The translations under genes were made by a program, and so were the position numbers. Below are positions 16,040-25,147 of a DNA stretch of 64,000 bases, piece by piece. Positions within the stretch are counted from its first letter, which is position 1. Each line of letters begins with the position of its first letter. The DNA is from Marinactinospora thermotolerans DSM 45154 (GTDB lineage: Bacteria > Actinomycetota > Actinomycetes > Streptosporangiales > Streptosporangiaceae), in contig NZ_FUWS01000017.1 of NCBI RefSeq assembly GCF_900167435.1, positions 1 through 64,000 on the forward strand, given 5' to 3'. Below the pieces are notes generated by a model that was given only the letters and a program-made list of their open reading frames with translations, made no database searches and was not told where the DNA came from.

Positions 16040-18316
16040 GTGACGCATCGGAAGAGGTGGTCTCGGCTCTCGGTCGTCCTGGCGGCGCTGCTGACCGCGC
16101 TGTCGTCGATCGCCGCCCCCGCCCTGGCCAGAGACCCCGTGGCCGACCCCCCGGTCGGCCCGGTCGTGCTCGTCGGCGTGCCCGGGCTGATGTGGGAGGA
16201 GATCGACGCCGACACCATGCCGCACCTGTGGCGGCTCGCCCAGGACAGCGCCATCGGCAACATGTCGATCCGCACGGCGACCTCGCGCACGTGCCCCGTG
16301 GACGGCTGGCTGAGCGTCTCGGCCGGTCAACGCGCCTCCAGCGAACGCCAGACCTACTCCATCTGCGAGCTGCCCCGCGTCCCCGAACGCGAGGGCGAGG
16401 GCGCGTTCATCCCCGACTACACCGAGCACATCGCCTACAACGCCGACTCCAAGTTCGCCGCGCGGGTCGGCCTCCTCGGCGACACCGTGCACGCGGCCGG
16501 CGGGACCACGATGGCCGTGGGTCCCGGAGCCGCCCTGGCCGTCGCGGACAGCGAGGGACGGGTCGACCGCTATTTCAACGGTGTCGGATCCCTGCGGGCC
16601 CAGGACTGGGAGGGCCCCGCCCTCGTCGTCATCGAGCTCGACGACCTGGCCGACCTCTACCTCGACCTGCCGGTCAACCCCGACGCCGAGGTCGACGCCG
16701 AGGACGCCGCCGCCAGCGACGCCGAGGAACCCGAACCCGACCCCGTCCAAGACGCCGACCGGCTGGAACGGCTCGCCTCGGTCGACGAGCAGCTGGGGAC
16801 GGTCCTGGCGGACCTGCCCCCCGGTTCCACCCTCGCCGTGGCGGGCGTGTCCGTCGAGGCGGGGGCCTCCAACCTGAACGCGGCGCTGTTGCACGGGATC
16901 GGCCCGAACGGGGAGGACTACGACCGCGGTTACCTGACGTCGGAGTCCACCCGCCGCGCGGGCCTGGTGACCCTCACCGACCTGACCACCACGCTGTTGC
17001 ACGCGCTGGGGTTGGAGGCGCCGTCGCGGATGGTCGGACGCGCCTGGGACGAGACCGCCAGCCCGGGGGACTTCGAGGCGGCGGTGGAGTCGCTGGTGGA
17101 GTTCAACACCGCCGCCAAGGTCGTCGAGTCGTTGATGGCGGGCTTCTTCAGCGGCCTGGTGGCGCTCCAGCTGCTCATCTACGCTGCGGCGGCCCTGTCC
17201 CTCAAGCGCTACGGTGGCCGCGACCGCAAGAAACGCGCCCTGGCGCTGTCGGTGACGCGGGTGGTCGCGCTGGGCGGCGCGGCGTTCCCGGTGTCGAGCT
17301 ACCTCGCCAACCTGATCCCCTGGTGGTCGGCGGCGGTCCCCGAACTGGCGTTGCCGGCCTGTGTGCTGCTGGCCGACGTGTTGGTCGTGTCGGTGGCGAT
17401 GGCCGGGCCGTGGCGGCGCGACATCCTCGCGCCGACCACGATCGTGGCGGCGATCACCACGGTGGTGCTCTTCGTCGACATGTGCACCGGCGCGAACCTC
17501 CAGATGAACTCGCCGACCGGCTACACCCCGATCGTGGCCGGACGCTTCTACGGCCTGGGCAACATCGCCTTCGCGACCTTCGCCACGGGCATGCTGATGA
17601 CCGTCGCCGGGATCGCGCACATCCTGCTGGCCCGCGGACACCGCACGTGGGCGGTGGCGGTGGCGATCACGGTGGGCCTCGCGACGCTGTTCGTCATCGG
17701 CTGGCCGGGGCTGGGAACCGACTTCGGCGGTGTGATCGCGCTGGTCCCCGGCCTGGCGGTGACCGTCCTGATGATCGCGGGCCGCCGGGTCACGGCGCTG
17801 CGGCTGCTCACCGTCAGCAGCATGGCGGTCGTGGTGATCGCCGCGCTGTCCTACCTGGACTACCTGCGCCCGGCCAACCAGCGCAGCCACTTCGGCCTGT
17901 TCGCGGCGCAGGTGGTCGAGGGCGAGGCGTGGACGGTGGTGTCGCGCAAGCTCGGCGCCATGCTGGGGACGCTGGGCAACTGGCAGATGACCCTGTTGTC
18001 GGCGTGCGCGCTGCTGTTCCTGTTCGCGGTGTTGAACAAGCCGACGGACTGGCGGATGGGGGCGCTCCAGCGTGTCTACGAGTACGCCCCGACGCTGCGG
18101 GCCGGGCTGACCGGTTCCCTGGTGACCGCGTTGGCCGGGTTCGCGGTCAACGACTCGGGGATCGCGATCCCGGCGCTGGCGTTGACCGTCGCGGTCCCCC
18201 TCACCCTGGCCGCGTGCACGTGGGTCCTGCGACGCGAGTGTCCACCCGCCTCGGCCCCCGATGAGGAGGTCCGATCGGGGTTAGAAGCGGAGTCGTCGAA
18301 TTCACGGATCCATTGA
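16040..18316 (+). CDS. Alkaline-phosphatase-like polytopic membrane protein of unknown function
   Basis: A 758-residue protein. Residues 1-30 form a signal peptide ending PALA. Residues about 38-350 resemble an alkaline-phosphatase-superfamily domain: VVLVGVPGLMWEEI, a TSRTCPVDGWLSVSAGQR segment where the nucleophile Thr/Ser would sit, LGDTVHAAGG, VVIELDDLADLYLDL, and LTDLTTTLLHALGLEAP. From about residue 365 onward there are roughly eleven membrane segments to the end. Similar proteins occur across actinomycetes without an assigned role. A lipid- or cell-wall-glycan headgroup transferase is possible, by analogy only. The acidic stretch at residues 215-240 is low complexity. It is not in an obvious operon. 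Confidence 0.75.
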   Translation: MTHRKRWSRLSVVLAALLTALSSIAAPALARDPVADPPVGPVVLVGVPGLMWEEIDADTMPHLWRLAQDSAIGNMSIRTATSRTCPVDGWLSVSAGQRASSERQTYSICELPRVPEREGEGAFIPDYTEHIAYNADSKFAARVGLLGDTVHAAGGTTMAVGPGAALAVADSEGRVDRYFNGVGSLRAQDWEGPALVVIELDDLADLYLDLPVNPDAEVDAEDAAASDAEEPEPDPVQDADRLERLASVDEQLGTVLADLPPGSTLAVAGVSVEAGASNLNAALLHGIGPNGEDYDRGYLTSESTRRAGLVTLTDLTTTLLHALGLEAPSRMVGRAWDETASPGDFEAAVESLVEFNTAAKVVESLMAGFFSGLVALQLLIYAAAALSLKRYGGRDRKKRALALSVTRVVALGGAAFPVSSYLANLIPWWSAAVPELALPACVLLADVLVVSVAMAGPWRRDILAPTTIVAAITTVVLFVDMCTGANLQMNSPTGYTPIVAGRFYGLGNIAFATFATGMLMTVAGIAHILLARGHRTWAVAVAITVGLATLFVIGWPGLGTDFGGVIALVPGLAVTVLMIAGRRVTALRLLTVSSMAVVVIAALSYLDYLRPANQRSHFGLFAAQVVEGEAWTVVSRKLGAMLGTLGNWQMTLLSACALLFLFAVLNKPTDWRMGALQRVYEYAPTLRAGLTGSLVTALAGFAVNDSGIAIPALALTVAVPLTLAACTWVLRRECPPASAPDEEVRSGLEAESSNSRIH

Positions 18317-18677
18317 TCCCCATTGTGGTAATGTCCGGGGACGGATGCTTGTTTCGAGTGTCCTAGGAATCAACGGGCGAACGCTTGTAACACACAAGCC
18401 GTCTACTGGGCCTTCCCGCCGGAGTCAGACCGGACCTGGCCGCCCGAGCCACAGTCGAGAGCCACATCGGCCGACGACGATGACTTCACACGTGTCCGAC
18501 ACATCCTCGATGTCGGCATGAGGGGTACCAGGAAACATGAGAAAGCATCCCCGCCCTAACGGCGCGCCCGTGGACACGTTGTCCCGCGGCCCCGCCGGAC
18601 GCCCCCGCAGGGGCCGTGTTCGGACCGCCTCGCCATCTGGCCGGGCAACGGCATTGGCGTACCACCCCGGAGCGAGC
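18317..18677. other. 361-base intergenic region with a small inverted repeat
   Basis: GCTTGT (18383-18388) and ACAAGC (18394-18399) form a short hairpin in comparatively AT-rich DNA, perhaps an operator for the STAS gene. An open frame runs from 18537 into the STAS gene, but its N-terminal part is Arg/Pro-rich and lacks a domain. I see no other gene here. Confidence 0.35.
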
Positions 18678-19043
18678 ATGCCCGCGCTGAAGATCACCAG
18701 CCGTACCCATGACGACGGGACCGTTCTCGTCCTGGAGGGAGAGGTCGACATCGCCACCGAGGACGAGTTCCGCACCGCGGTGCTGGACGCGGTCTCGGAA
18801 CGCCCCCACGGGCGTGTCGTCCTCGACTGTGACCTGTTGAGGTTCATCGACTCCAGCGGACTGCGCGTACTCATCCAGTGCCACAAGGCGGCGAAGGAGC
18901 GGCACAGCCGCCTGTTCGTCGCCTCGGCCTCCGAGCGTGTCGCGCAGATCCTGCACGTCACCGCCCTGGACACGCGCATCCCCGTGGTCCCCACGGTGGA
19001 CAGCGCGCTGGCCGAGCCCCTGGACGCCCCCGGACAGGGCTGA
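18678..19043 (+). CDS. STAS-domain anti-sigma factor antagonist
   Basis: The 121-residue product has the SpoIIAA/RsbV pattern: VLEGEVDIATEDEFR, VVLDCDLLRFIDSSGLRVLIQCHKAAKE. The Ser in DSSG is the site normally phosphorylated by an RsbW-type kinase. Unphosphorylated, it would bind the anti-sigma factor and free a stress sigma factor. The start at ATG 18678 follows CCGGAGCGAGC. No cognate kinase is adjacent; one RsbW-like ATPase is encoded at 59.4 kb. Confidence 0.85.
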   Translation: MPALKITSRTHDDGTVLVLEGEVDIATEDEFRTAVLDAVSERPHGRVVLDCDLLRFIDSSGLRVLIQCHKAAKERHSRLFVASASERVAQILHVTALDTRIPVVPTVDSALAEPLDAPGQG

Positions 19044-19052
19044 GATCGCGCC

Positions 19053-19084
19053 GAGGGCGCCGCGGGAGCTCCCGTGGCGCCCTC
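19053..19084. terminator. Bidirectional hairpin between convergent genes
   Basis: GAGGGCGCC..CGGGAG pairs with CTCCCG..GGCGCCCTC (19053-19084), broken only by one G-T wobble. It sits between the STAS gene and the M50B peptidase gene. Confidence 0.7.
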
Positions 19085-19097
19085 CCCGCCCCCACGG

Positions 19098-19808
19098 TCA
19101 CAGCAGGAGCAGCCACCCGCCGAACGCCAGCACCGCGACGTTGACCAGCCCGAACACCATCACCCACGCGGTCCCCGGCAGTCCGGTCAGCCGGGCGAGC
19201 TGGTCGGCGTCGGAGTGGGGCGAGGGTTGCCTGCGGCGCTGGGCCTGGAGCTCGAACACCGGACGCACCCCCGCGAACAGGAGGAACCAGGTGAAGAGAT
19301 AGGCGAACGCGCCCTGCACCTCCTCGGGTGTGAACCACGAGATCAGGAAGACCAGCGCCCCGGTGGCCACCACCGAGATCACGCCGTAGACGTTGCGGAT
19401 GAGCAGCAGCATCGCGGCGAGCAGCAGGATGCTGATCCACAGCAGCGCGGTGATGCGGTCGGCGAGCAGGAGGAGCAGCCCGCCCAGTCCGACCAGCGAG
19501 GGGGTCACGTACCCCGCGGCGACGGTGAGCACCATCCCGATCCCCTCGGGGCGCCCGCGCGAGACCGTCACCCCCGACGTGTCGGAGTGCAGGCGGATCC
19601 CGGTGAGCTGGCGTCCGCTGAGCAGGGCCACCAGAGCGTGGCCGCCCTCGTGGGCGATCGTCACCACGTTGCGGGCGATCCGCCAGGGTCCCCGGACCAG
19701 TACCGCGGCCAGCGCGACCGCGGCCGAGGCGATCACCACCCACTGCGGGGGCGGGCTCTGGGTGAGGAAGACGTCCTGCCAGACCTCTGCGAGCGTCGTT
19801 GCTTCCAT
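19098..19808 (-). CDS. M50B-like membrane metallopeptidase
   Basis: A 236-residue membrane protein with a zinc-binding HEGGH (VVTIAHEGGHALVALLSGRQ) followed by LRLHSDTSGVTVSRG-like sequence, as in the PF13398-type peptidase M50B-like family of actinomycetes. About six membrane segments follow. Site-2-protease relatives cleave membrane-embedded substrates, but the substrate here is unknown. The start at ATG 19808 follows a weak GCGGGGGCC. Confidence 0.82.
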   Translation of the reverse strand: MEATTLAEVWQDVFLTQSPPPQWVVIASAAVALAAVLVRGPWRIARNVVTIAHEGGHALVALLSGRQLTGIRLHSDTSGVTVSRGRPEGIGMVLTVAAGYVTPSLVGLGGLLLLLADRITALLWISILLLAAMLLLIRNVYGVISVVATGALVFLISWFTPEEVQGAFAYLFTWFLLFAGVRPVFELQAQRRRQPSPHSDADQLARLTGLPGTAWVMVFGLVNVAVLAFGGWLLLL

Positions 19809-19963
19809 GGCCCCCGCTATCCGAGTCGGTTCCGCACGCGCTAACGAACTGTAGGACATACCACCGCGACCCGAAATTCGGTTGAGAAGAATATGGCCCG
19901 TCGGCTCGCCGTAAAGGCGTCCGGTACAGCAGAATGACAGAGGACGAACGCCCCTCCCCTCGG

Positions 19964-20058
19964 GGAGGCGTACCCGGTCTGGTGACCGGCGCGGTCTTCA
20001 AAACCGTTGAGCGACAGCACCTGCCGCTGGCGGGTTCGATTCCCGTCCGCCTCCGCCA
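19964..20058 (+). tRNA. selC: tRNA-Sec (anticodon TCA)
   Basis: The 95-base sequence folds as a selenocysteine tRNA. The acceptor is GGAGGCG/CGCCTCC with an encoded GCCA end. There is a 6-bp D stem (CCGGTC/GACCGG) with a 4-base loop, an anticodon loop CTTCAAA with TCA, a long variable arm (AGCG-CAG/CTG-CGCT) and a GCGGG-TTCGATT-CCCGT T arm. The eighth acceptor pair appears to be a T-C mismatch, and the outer anticodon pair is G-T. It lies 22 bases before selA. This tRNA reads in-frame UGA as Sec. Confidence 0.95.
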
Positions 20059-20080
20059 TCCCTTCCCGGGAGCAACCGTC

Positions 20081-21427
20081 GTGACCGACCTTCGCAGACG
20101 TGTCCCGCGCACCGACGCCGTGCTCGCCGATCCCCGCCTCGCCGAGGCCGAACGGATCCTGGGGCGTTCCACGGTGAAGTCCGCGGTCGCCGCCGCGCAG
20201 CGGCGTGCCCGGGCCGGCGAGATCCCGCCCGAGGAGGTCGTCGCGGCGGCCGTCGCGGCCCTGCCGGCCACCGCGGCGTCCCTGCGCCCCGTCATCAACG
20301 CCACCGGTGTCCTCGTCCACACCAACCTGGGCCGCGCACCGCTCTCCCGCGCGGCGCGGGAGGCCGTCGCCGCCGCCGCGGGCGCCTGCGACGTCGAGTT
20401 CGACCTGGCCAGCGGCGAACGCGCCCGGCGCGGCCGGGGCGCCCTGGCCGCCCTGGCCGAGGCCGTGCCCGAGGCCGCCGCGGTGCACGTGGTCAACAAC
20501 AACGCCGCCGCGCTGCTGCTGTGCGCGCTCGCGCTCGCCGGCGACGGCGGTGAGATCGTCGTGAGCCGCGGCGAGATGGTCGAGATCGGTGACGGCTTCC
20601 GGCTGCCCGACCTCCTGACCGGCGCGGGCGCCGTGCTGCGCGAGGTCGGCACGACCAACCGCACGACCGTGGACGACTACGCGGCGGCCGTCACAACGCG
20701 GACCGCGTTCGTCCTGCGGGTCCACCCGTCGAACTTCCGGATCACCGGGTTCACGTCGGCCCCGGAGACCGCCGAGCTGGCCGGGCTGGGCGTCCCGCTC
20801 GTGGTCGACGTCGGCTCGGGCCAGCTGACCCCCGACCCGCTACTGCCCCGGGAGCCCGATGTCACCTCGGCGCTGCGCTCCGGTGCCGCGCTGGTGACCG
20901 CGAGCGGGGACAAACTCCTCGGCGGCCCCCAGTGCGGCCTGCTGTTCGGAGCCGCCGACCTGGTCGAACGGCTACGGCGGCACCCCACCGCGCGTGCCCT
21001 GCGCGTGGACAAGCTGACGCTGGCCGCGCTCGAAGCAACGCTGCGCGGCCCCGCGCCCCCCGTACGCGCCCGGCTGGAAACGCCCGTCGCCGAGTTGTCC
21101 GCGCGCGCCGCCGCGCTCGCCACCCGGTTCCGGCGCGCGGGACTGGACGCCCGCGCCGAACGCTCTCAGGCGGCCGTGGGCGGCGGCGGGGCCCCCGGAG
21201 TGGAGCTGCCCAGCGCGGCCGTGAGCCTGCCGGCCGCCTTCGCCGCCCCCTTGCGCGCGTCCCGCCCGGTCCCCGTCGTGGGACGGGTCCGGCGCTCCCG
21301 TTGCCTACTCGATCTGCGCACGGTGGCGCCGGCCGAAGAGGAGGACCTGGCCGCCGCGGTGCTGGCGGCGGGCCGCCACCTCGCCCCTGTCTCTGTCTCC
21401 CCCGTCGCCGTGGACGGTAGCGCCTGA
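20081..21427 (+). CDS. selA: L-seryl-tRNA(Sec) selenium transferase
   Basis: The 448-residue PLP enzyme converts seryl-tRNA(Sec) to selenocysteinyl-tRNA(Sec) using selenophosphate. Landmarks: VINATGVLVHTNLGRAPLS, VNNNAAALLL, RGEMVEIGDGFRLPDLL, HPSNFRITGF, VDVGSGQL, and the PLP Lys in TASGDKLLGGPQCG at about residue 278. Start GTG 20081 follows GGGAG. The reading frame extends upstream through the tRNA gene but cannot be coding there. selD is not in the window. Confidence 0.95.
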   Translation: MTDLRRRVPRTDAVLADPRLAEAERILGRSTVKSAVAAAQRRARAGEIPPEEVVAAAVAALPATAASLRPVINATGVLVHTNLGRAPLSRAAREAVAAAAGACDVEFDLASGERARRGRGALAALAEAVPEAAAVHVVNNNAAALLLCALALAGDGGEIVVSRGEMVEIGDGFRLPDLLTGAGAVLREVGTTNRTTVDDYAAAVTTRTAFVLRVHPSNFRITGFTSAPETAELAGLGVPLVVDVGSGQLTPDPLLPREPDVTSALRSGAALVTASGDKLLGGPQCGLLFGAADLVERLRRHPTARALRVDKLTLAALEATLRGPAPPVRARLETPVAELSARAAALATRFRRAGLDARAERSQAAVGGGGAPGVELPSAAVSLPAAFAAPLRASRPVPVVGRVRRSRCLLDLRTVAPAEEEDLAAAVLAAGRHLAPVSVSPVAVDGSA

Positions 21428-21880
21428 TGTCCGCTGTCCACGGTCCTCGTCCCTTCCGCCCCCGACCCGACCCCACGGACCCGCGATGACCCTCATCACC
21501 GCGCCCCCCGGCGCCTCCCGGTCCCTCCTCCCTTCGACCACGCTGGGAGCGTGGGCCGCGTGAGCCGCAACTTCGTCCACGGTTCGCGCCTGCCCGACCA
21601 GCGACTGCCCTGGTGCTCCCGGCACGGCGGCCTCCCCCACCGCGCCGCCGCCCGCACCCCCCACCCCCTCGCGACGGCCCCGCACGCCGGTCACCGTCGC
21701 CTTCCCCGCGGCCACGACCACGCCCCCCGTTGCCGGCTGTCCCGCGGCCACCTCCCCCACCCGGCCGGCCCGCGAAGGCTCACCCGGGCCGGGAGCGGCC
21801 TGGACCTGTGCGGGCGTACCACCCCCACCGCGGCCGTCACCGCGCCGGCCGACCAGCCCCAACGGCTCCGGCCGTCCCGG
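21428..21880. other. 453-base gap inside the sel cluster, no supported gene
   Basis: Frames here give Pro/Arg/His-rich translations. A 25-codon frame from ATG 21486 stops at a TGA (21561), and reading through that TGA as Sec yields only Pro/Ala-rich sequence. I see no SECIS-like reason to call it a selenoprotein. The segment may be the promoter region for the YrdB and selB genes. Confidence 0.4.
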
Positions 21881-22243
21881 GTGGTGGCGCGCGCGCTCAA
21901 CTCCACGTTGCGTTTCACCCTGGAGCTGTGCGCCATGGTCGCCCTCGCCTTCTGGGGGTTCGAGGCCGGCGACGGCATCCCCGGCAAGGTCGGGCTGGCC
22001 ATGGCCACCCCCTTGATGGCCGCCGTCGCCTGGGCCATGTTCGTCGCTCCGGGCGCCGAGATGTTCCTGCCGCTGCCGGGACGGCTCCTCATCGAACTCC
22101 TCGTGTTCGGCGGTGCCACCGCCGGCCTGGCCGCCATCGGCGAACCCGTTCTGGCCGGTGTGTTCGGCGCGCTCGCGGTGGGTAACAGCGTCCTCGTGCA
22201 CGTCTGGCGCCAGGACGTGCGGACACGCCCCGTCCCCCTCTGA
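21881..22243 (+). CDS. YrdB-family (DUF2568) membrane protein
   Basis: A 120-residue protein with about four membrane segments: ALNSTLRFTLELCAMVALAFWGF, a KVGLAMATPLMAAVAWAMF segment, LLIELLVFGGATAGLAAIG and LAGVFGALAVGNSVLVHVW. This matches the YrdB/DUF2568 pattern of small membrane proteins with unknown function. Start GTG 21881 is set by domain length; the frame is open further upstream, with no obvious ribosome site. It sits between selA and selB, 22 bases before selB. Confidence 0.7.
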   Translation: MVARALNSTLRFTLELCAMVALAFWGFEAGDGIPGKVGLAMATPLMAAVAWAMFVAPGAEMFLPLPGRLLIELLVFGGATAGLAAIGEPVLAGVFGALAVGNSVLVHVWRQDVRTRPVPL

Positions 22244-22265
22244 GGGGGCGACCCGAGGGGGGCCG

Positions 22266-24155
22266 ATGCACGTCGTCGCGACCGCGGGCCACGTCGACCA
22301 CGGCAAGTCCACGCTGGTCCGCGCCCTGACCGGAATGGAACCGGACCGCTGGCGGGCCGAACGCGAACGGGGTCTGACCATCGACCTCGGGTTCGCCTGG
22401 ACCCGGCTGCCGTCGGGACGCCGGGTCGCGTTCGTGGACGTGCCCGGGCACGAGCGGTTCGTCCCGAACACGCTCGCGGGCCTGGGGCCGGTCCCCGCCG
22501 TCCTGTTCGTGGTCGCCGCGGACGGCGGGTGGATGCCGCAGTCCGCCGAGCACCTGGCCGCGCTCGACGCGCTGGGGGTGGGGCACGGACTGCTCGTGGT
22601 GACCCGGGCCGACCTCGCCGACCCCACTCCCGCGCGCCGCGTGGCGCTGGAGCGGATCGCGGCGACGACGCTGGGCGAGATCCCCTCCGTCGTGGTCAGC
22701 GGGGTCACCGGCGAGGGGATGGCCGAGCTGCGCGCCGGCGTGGACGCGCTGGTGGGGCGGCTTCCCCCCGCCGATCCGGACGCGGACGTGCGACTGTGGG
22801 TGGACCGGTCGTTCACCGTCGGCGGCTCGGGGACCGTGGTCACCGGCACGCTGGGCGCCGGGACGGTGCGCGCGGGTGACACGCTGCTGCTCTCCTCCAC
22901 CGGCGAGCAGGTCCGGGTCCGCGCGGTGGAGTCGCTGGGCGAGGCCGTCGCCGAGCAAAGGGCGGTGGCCCGGGTCGCGTTGAACCTGCGCGGCGTCGAA
23001 CGGTCCCGCGTGCGGCGGGGCGACGCCCTGCTCTCCCCGGGGGTCTGGCGGTTGACCGACGCTATCGACGTGGAGCTGCGCGGCTCTGCGGAGGCGCCCC
23101 CGCCCCGGCAGGCGATGCTGCACGTGGGGTCGGCGGCGGTCCCGGTGGAGACGCGCCCCCTGGGCGCGGCGTGGGCACGGCTGCGGTTGGCCCGGCCGCT
23201 GCCACTGCGCTTCGGCGACACCGCTCTCCTGCGCGACCCGGGCGCGCACCGGATCGTGGCCGGGGTCCGGGTGCTGGACGTCGACCCGCCGCCGTTGCGC
23301 CACCGTGGCGCCCCGGCCCGGCGCGCCGCCGAGCTGGCGGCGATCGTGGCGGGCGGCGCGCGCGAGGCCGCGCGCTCCCGGCTGCTCCGGTCGGGGTTCG
23401 TCCCGGTCGGCGAGCCCCGGGTGCTGGGGTTGCCCGCGCTGGGCGAGGTGCGCGCCGGCTTCCACGTCGCCCCCGAGGCGTGGGCGCGGCTGCGGTCGCG
23501 TCTGGGGTCCGTGGTCGCGGCCTGGCGGGGGCACCGCCCCCTGGAGCCGGGGCCGCCCGTCGAACAGGTGCGGCGCGAGCTGGGGCTGCCCGCCCCGCGT
23601 CTGGTGACGCTCCTGGCCCGGGAGTGCGGGCTGGAGGTGCGCGAGGGCCGGGTGCTGTCCCCCGACGCCGTGGGGGACCTGCCGCCCCGGGTGCGCGGGA
23701 GCCTGGAACGGCTCGCCCGCGACCTGCGCCGCGCCCCCTTCGCGGCGCCCGACACGCCCCGGTTGGCCGAGCTCGGGTTGGGTCCCCGCGAGATCGCGGC
23801 GTCGGTGCGGGCCGGACGGTTGATGCGCGTCGCCGAGGGGGTCGTCCTGCTGCCCGGGGCCGTCGAGCAGGCGCACGCCGAACTGTCCCGCCTCCCGCAG
23901 CCGTTCACCGTGAGCGCCGCCCGCCGCGCCCTGGCGACGTCGCGCCGGGTCGCCGTCCCCCTGCTGGAACTGCTGGACCGGCGCGGTCTCACCCGTCGGC
24001 TCGACGCCGACCTGCGCGAGGTGGTCGGCGAACCGGGGCGAGTGGGGACGGCCTTCCCCCGGCCGGAAGAGGCGTCCGCCCGGCCGGGGCCGCGACGCGG
24101 CCCGGCCCGGTGCGCGCCGCCCCCACCGGGACGGGACCGCGGACCGGCCGCCTAG
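22266..24155 (+). CDS. selB: Selenocysteine-specific elongation factor
   Basis: A 629-residue translational GTPase that delivers Sec-tRNA to the ribosome at UGA codons with a SECIS hairpin. G1 is AGHVDHGKST at residues 7-16, G3 DVPGHE, and G4 VTRADLAD (TRAD replaces the usual NKxD; SelB proteins often vary here). EF-Tu-like domains 2-3 follow. The C-terminal region from about residue 370 has winged-helix modules (ELGLPAPRLVTLLARECGLEV, AARRALATSRRVAVPLLELLDRRGLTRR) that would bind mRNA. The last 45 residues are a low-complexity Arg/Pro tail. ATG 22266 follows GGGGGG. Confidence 0.94.
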   Translation: MHVVATAGHVDHGKSTLVRALTGMEPDRWRAERERGLTIDLGFAWTRLPSGRRVAFVDVPGHERFVPNTLAGLGPVPAVLFVVAADGGWMPQSAEHLAALDALGVGHGLLVVTRADLADPTPARRVALERIAATTLGEIPSVVVSGVTGEGMAELRAGVDALVGRLPPADPDADVRLWVDRSFTVGGSGTVVTGTLGAGTVRAGDTLLLSSTGEQVRVRAVESLGEAVAEQRAVARVALNLRGVERSRVRRGDALLSPGVWRLTDAIDVELRGSAEAPPPRQAMLHVGSAAVPVETRPLGAAWARLRLARPLPLRFGDTALLRDPGAHRIVAGVRVLDVDPPPLRHRGAPARRAAELAAIVAGGAREAARSRLLRSGFVPVGEPRVLGLPALGEVRAGFHVAPEAWARLRSRLGSVVAAWRGHRPLEPGPPVEQVRRELGLPAPRLVTLLARECGLEVREGRVLSPDAVGDLPPRVRGSLERLARDLRRAPFAAPDTPRLAELGLGPREIAASVRAGRLMRVAEGVVLLPGAVEQAHAELSRLPQPFTVSAARRALATSRRVAVPLLELLDRRGLTRRLDADLREVVGEPGRVGTAFPRPEEASARPGPRRGPARCAPPPPGRDRGPAA

Positions 24156-24185
24156 GCCGGCCCCGAAAGGCAACGGCGCGTTCGT

Positions 24186-24221
24186 CCCCGTCCCCGTCCG
24201 GCGCGCCGGACGGGGACGGGG
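24186..24221. terminator. Bidirectional hairpin, 36-base perfect palindrome
   Basis: CCCCGTCCCCGTCCGGCG (24186-24203) is followed directly by its reverse complement (24204-24221). It ends both the sel cluster and the convergent kinase/regulator/DUF4097 operon. Confidence 0.75.
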
Positions 24222-24229
24222 AACAGGCG

Positions 24230-25147
24230 TCAGTCGGTCTCGACGGTGACCGACCCGGTGCTCGTGGAGGCGTCGATCACCTGCTCCGCGTTGCGGTCCA
24301 CGCGCACGTGGATGTCGCGGTCACCGGTCCCGGAGTCGCCGATGACGTCGTACTCGCCCGCGGGCACCTGGACCATGACGTCACCGGTCGTGGTCTGAAC
24401 CGAGATCCGCTCGAAGGGCGACGCCGTGCCGACGTGGACCTCCCCGGTCGTGGCCGCGACGGTGAGGGTGGTGAAGCCGCCGGGCGCGTCGATGTTGCCG
24501 GTCGTGGCGCGCACCTCGGCGGTGGTGGCGGTGAAATCCTCCAGGTCGATGTCACCGGTCGTGCTCGTGGCGCGGACCACCTCGCCACGGCCCTCGGCGC
24601 TGATCTCGCCAGTGGTGGTCCGCAGATCCAGGTCGCCCTCGACACCGGACAGCTCGACCTCGCCGGTTCCGGCGGTGACGGTGATGTTGGCGGCGACCCC
24701 CTCGACCTCGACGTCGCCGGTCTCGCTCTCCACCACCACCTCGACGCCCTCGGGCACCTCGACGGAGTAGTCGACGGCGCAGCCCCCGAACATCTGCCAC
24801 CCGTCGCAGTTCGCGGTGGCCCGCACCTCGTCGCCCTCCATGCCGACCCGCTCCGCGACCTCGGTGACGGGCGACTCGCGGGCCTCCCGCCCGACGACGA
24901 CCTGGTCGCCGCTGGTTCCGGTGATCTCCACGTCGCCGTTGGTCCGGTTCTGGATGACCACCCGCGCGGCCCCGTCGAAGGAGTCGACGCGCTCGGCGTG
25001 GTTGGTGGAGAAGGAGGACAGGACGCTGGCCGCGGCGACGATCAGCGCCACGACGCCGACGACCGCGCCGATGAACAGCCAGCCGCTCCTGCGCCCGCGT
25101 GGTTCCTTGCTGGAGGAGGCGTACAGCCCCCGACCGGTGAACGTCAT
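24230..25147 (-). CDS. DUF4097 membrane-anchored beta-repeat protein
   Basis: A 305-residue protein with one N-terminal membrane segment (residues 22-45, SGWLFIGAVVGVVALIVAA) and an exported region of repeating short strands. The repeats centre on TGD/TGE turns (SETGDVEVEGV, GTGEVELSGV, TTTGEISAEG, STTGDIDLEDF, TTGNIDAP, TTGEVHVG, TTTGDVMVQ). This is the DUF4097/YvlB adhesin-like beta-helix pattern. The start codon overlaps the response-regulator stop as ATGA, so it is the third gene of that operon and probably an output or signal partner of the two-component system. Confidence 0.88.
   Translation of the reverse strand: MTFTGRGLYASSSKEPRGRRSGWLFIGAVVGVVALIVAAASVLSSFSTNHAERVDSFDGAARVVIQNRTNGDVEITGTSGDQVVVGREARESPVTEVAERVGMEGDEVRATANCDGWQMFGGCAVDYSVEVPEGVEVVVESETGDVEVEGVAANITVTAGTGEVELSGVEGDLDLRTTTGEISAEGRGEVVRATSTTGDIDLEDFTATTAEVRATTGNIDAPGGFTTLTVAATTGEVHVGTASPFERISVQTTTGDVMVQVPAGEYDVIGDSGTGDRDIHVRVDRNAEQVIDASTSTGSVTVETD

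Noticed and set aside
21486-21880. Possible selenoprotein: short frame ending in TGA at 21561 that continues downstream
   Set aside because: Read-through gives only Pro/Ala-rich sequence, no redox motif and no convincing hairpin after the TGA.
21305-24173. Long minus-strand frames across selB and the gap before it
   Set aside because: Antisense to a clear SelB with GTPase motifs; composition is typical of shadow frames.
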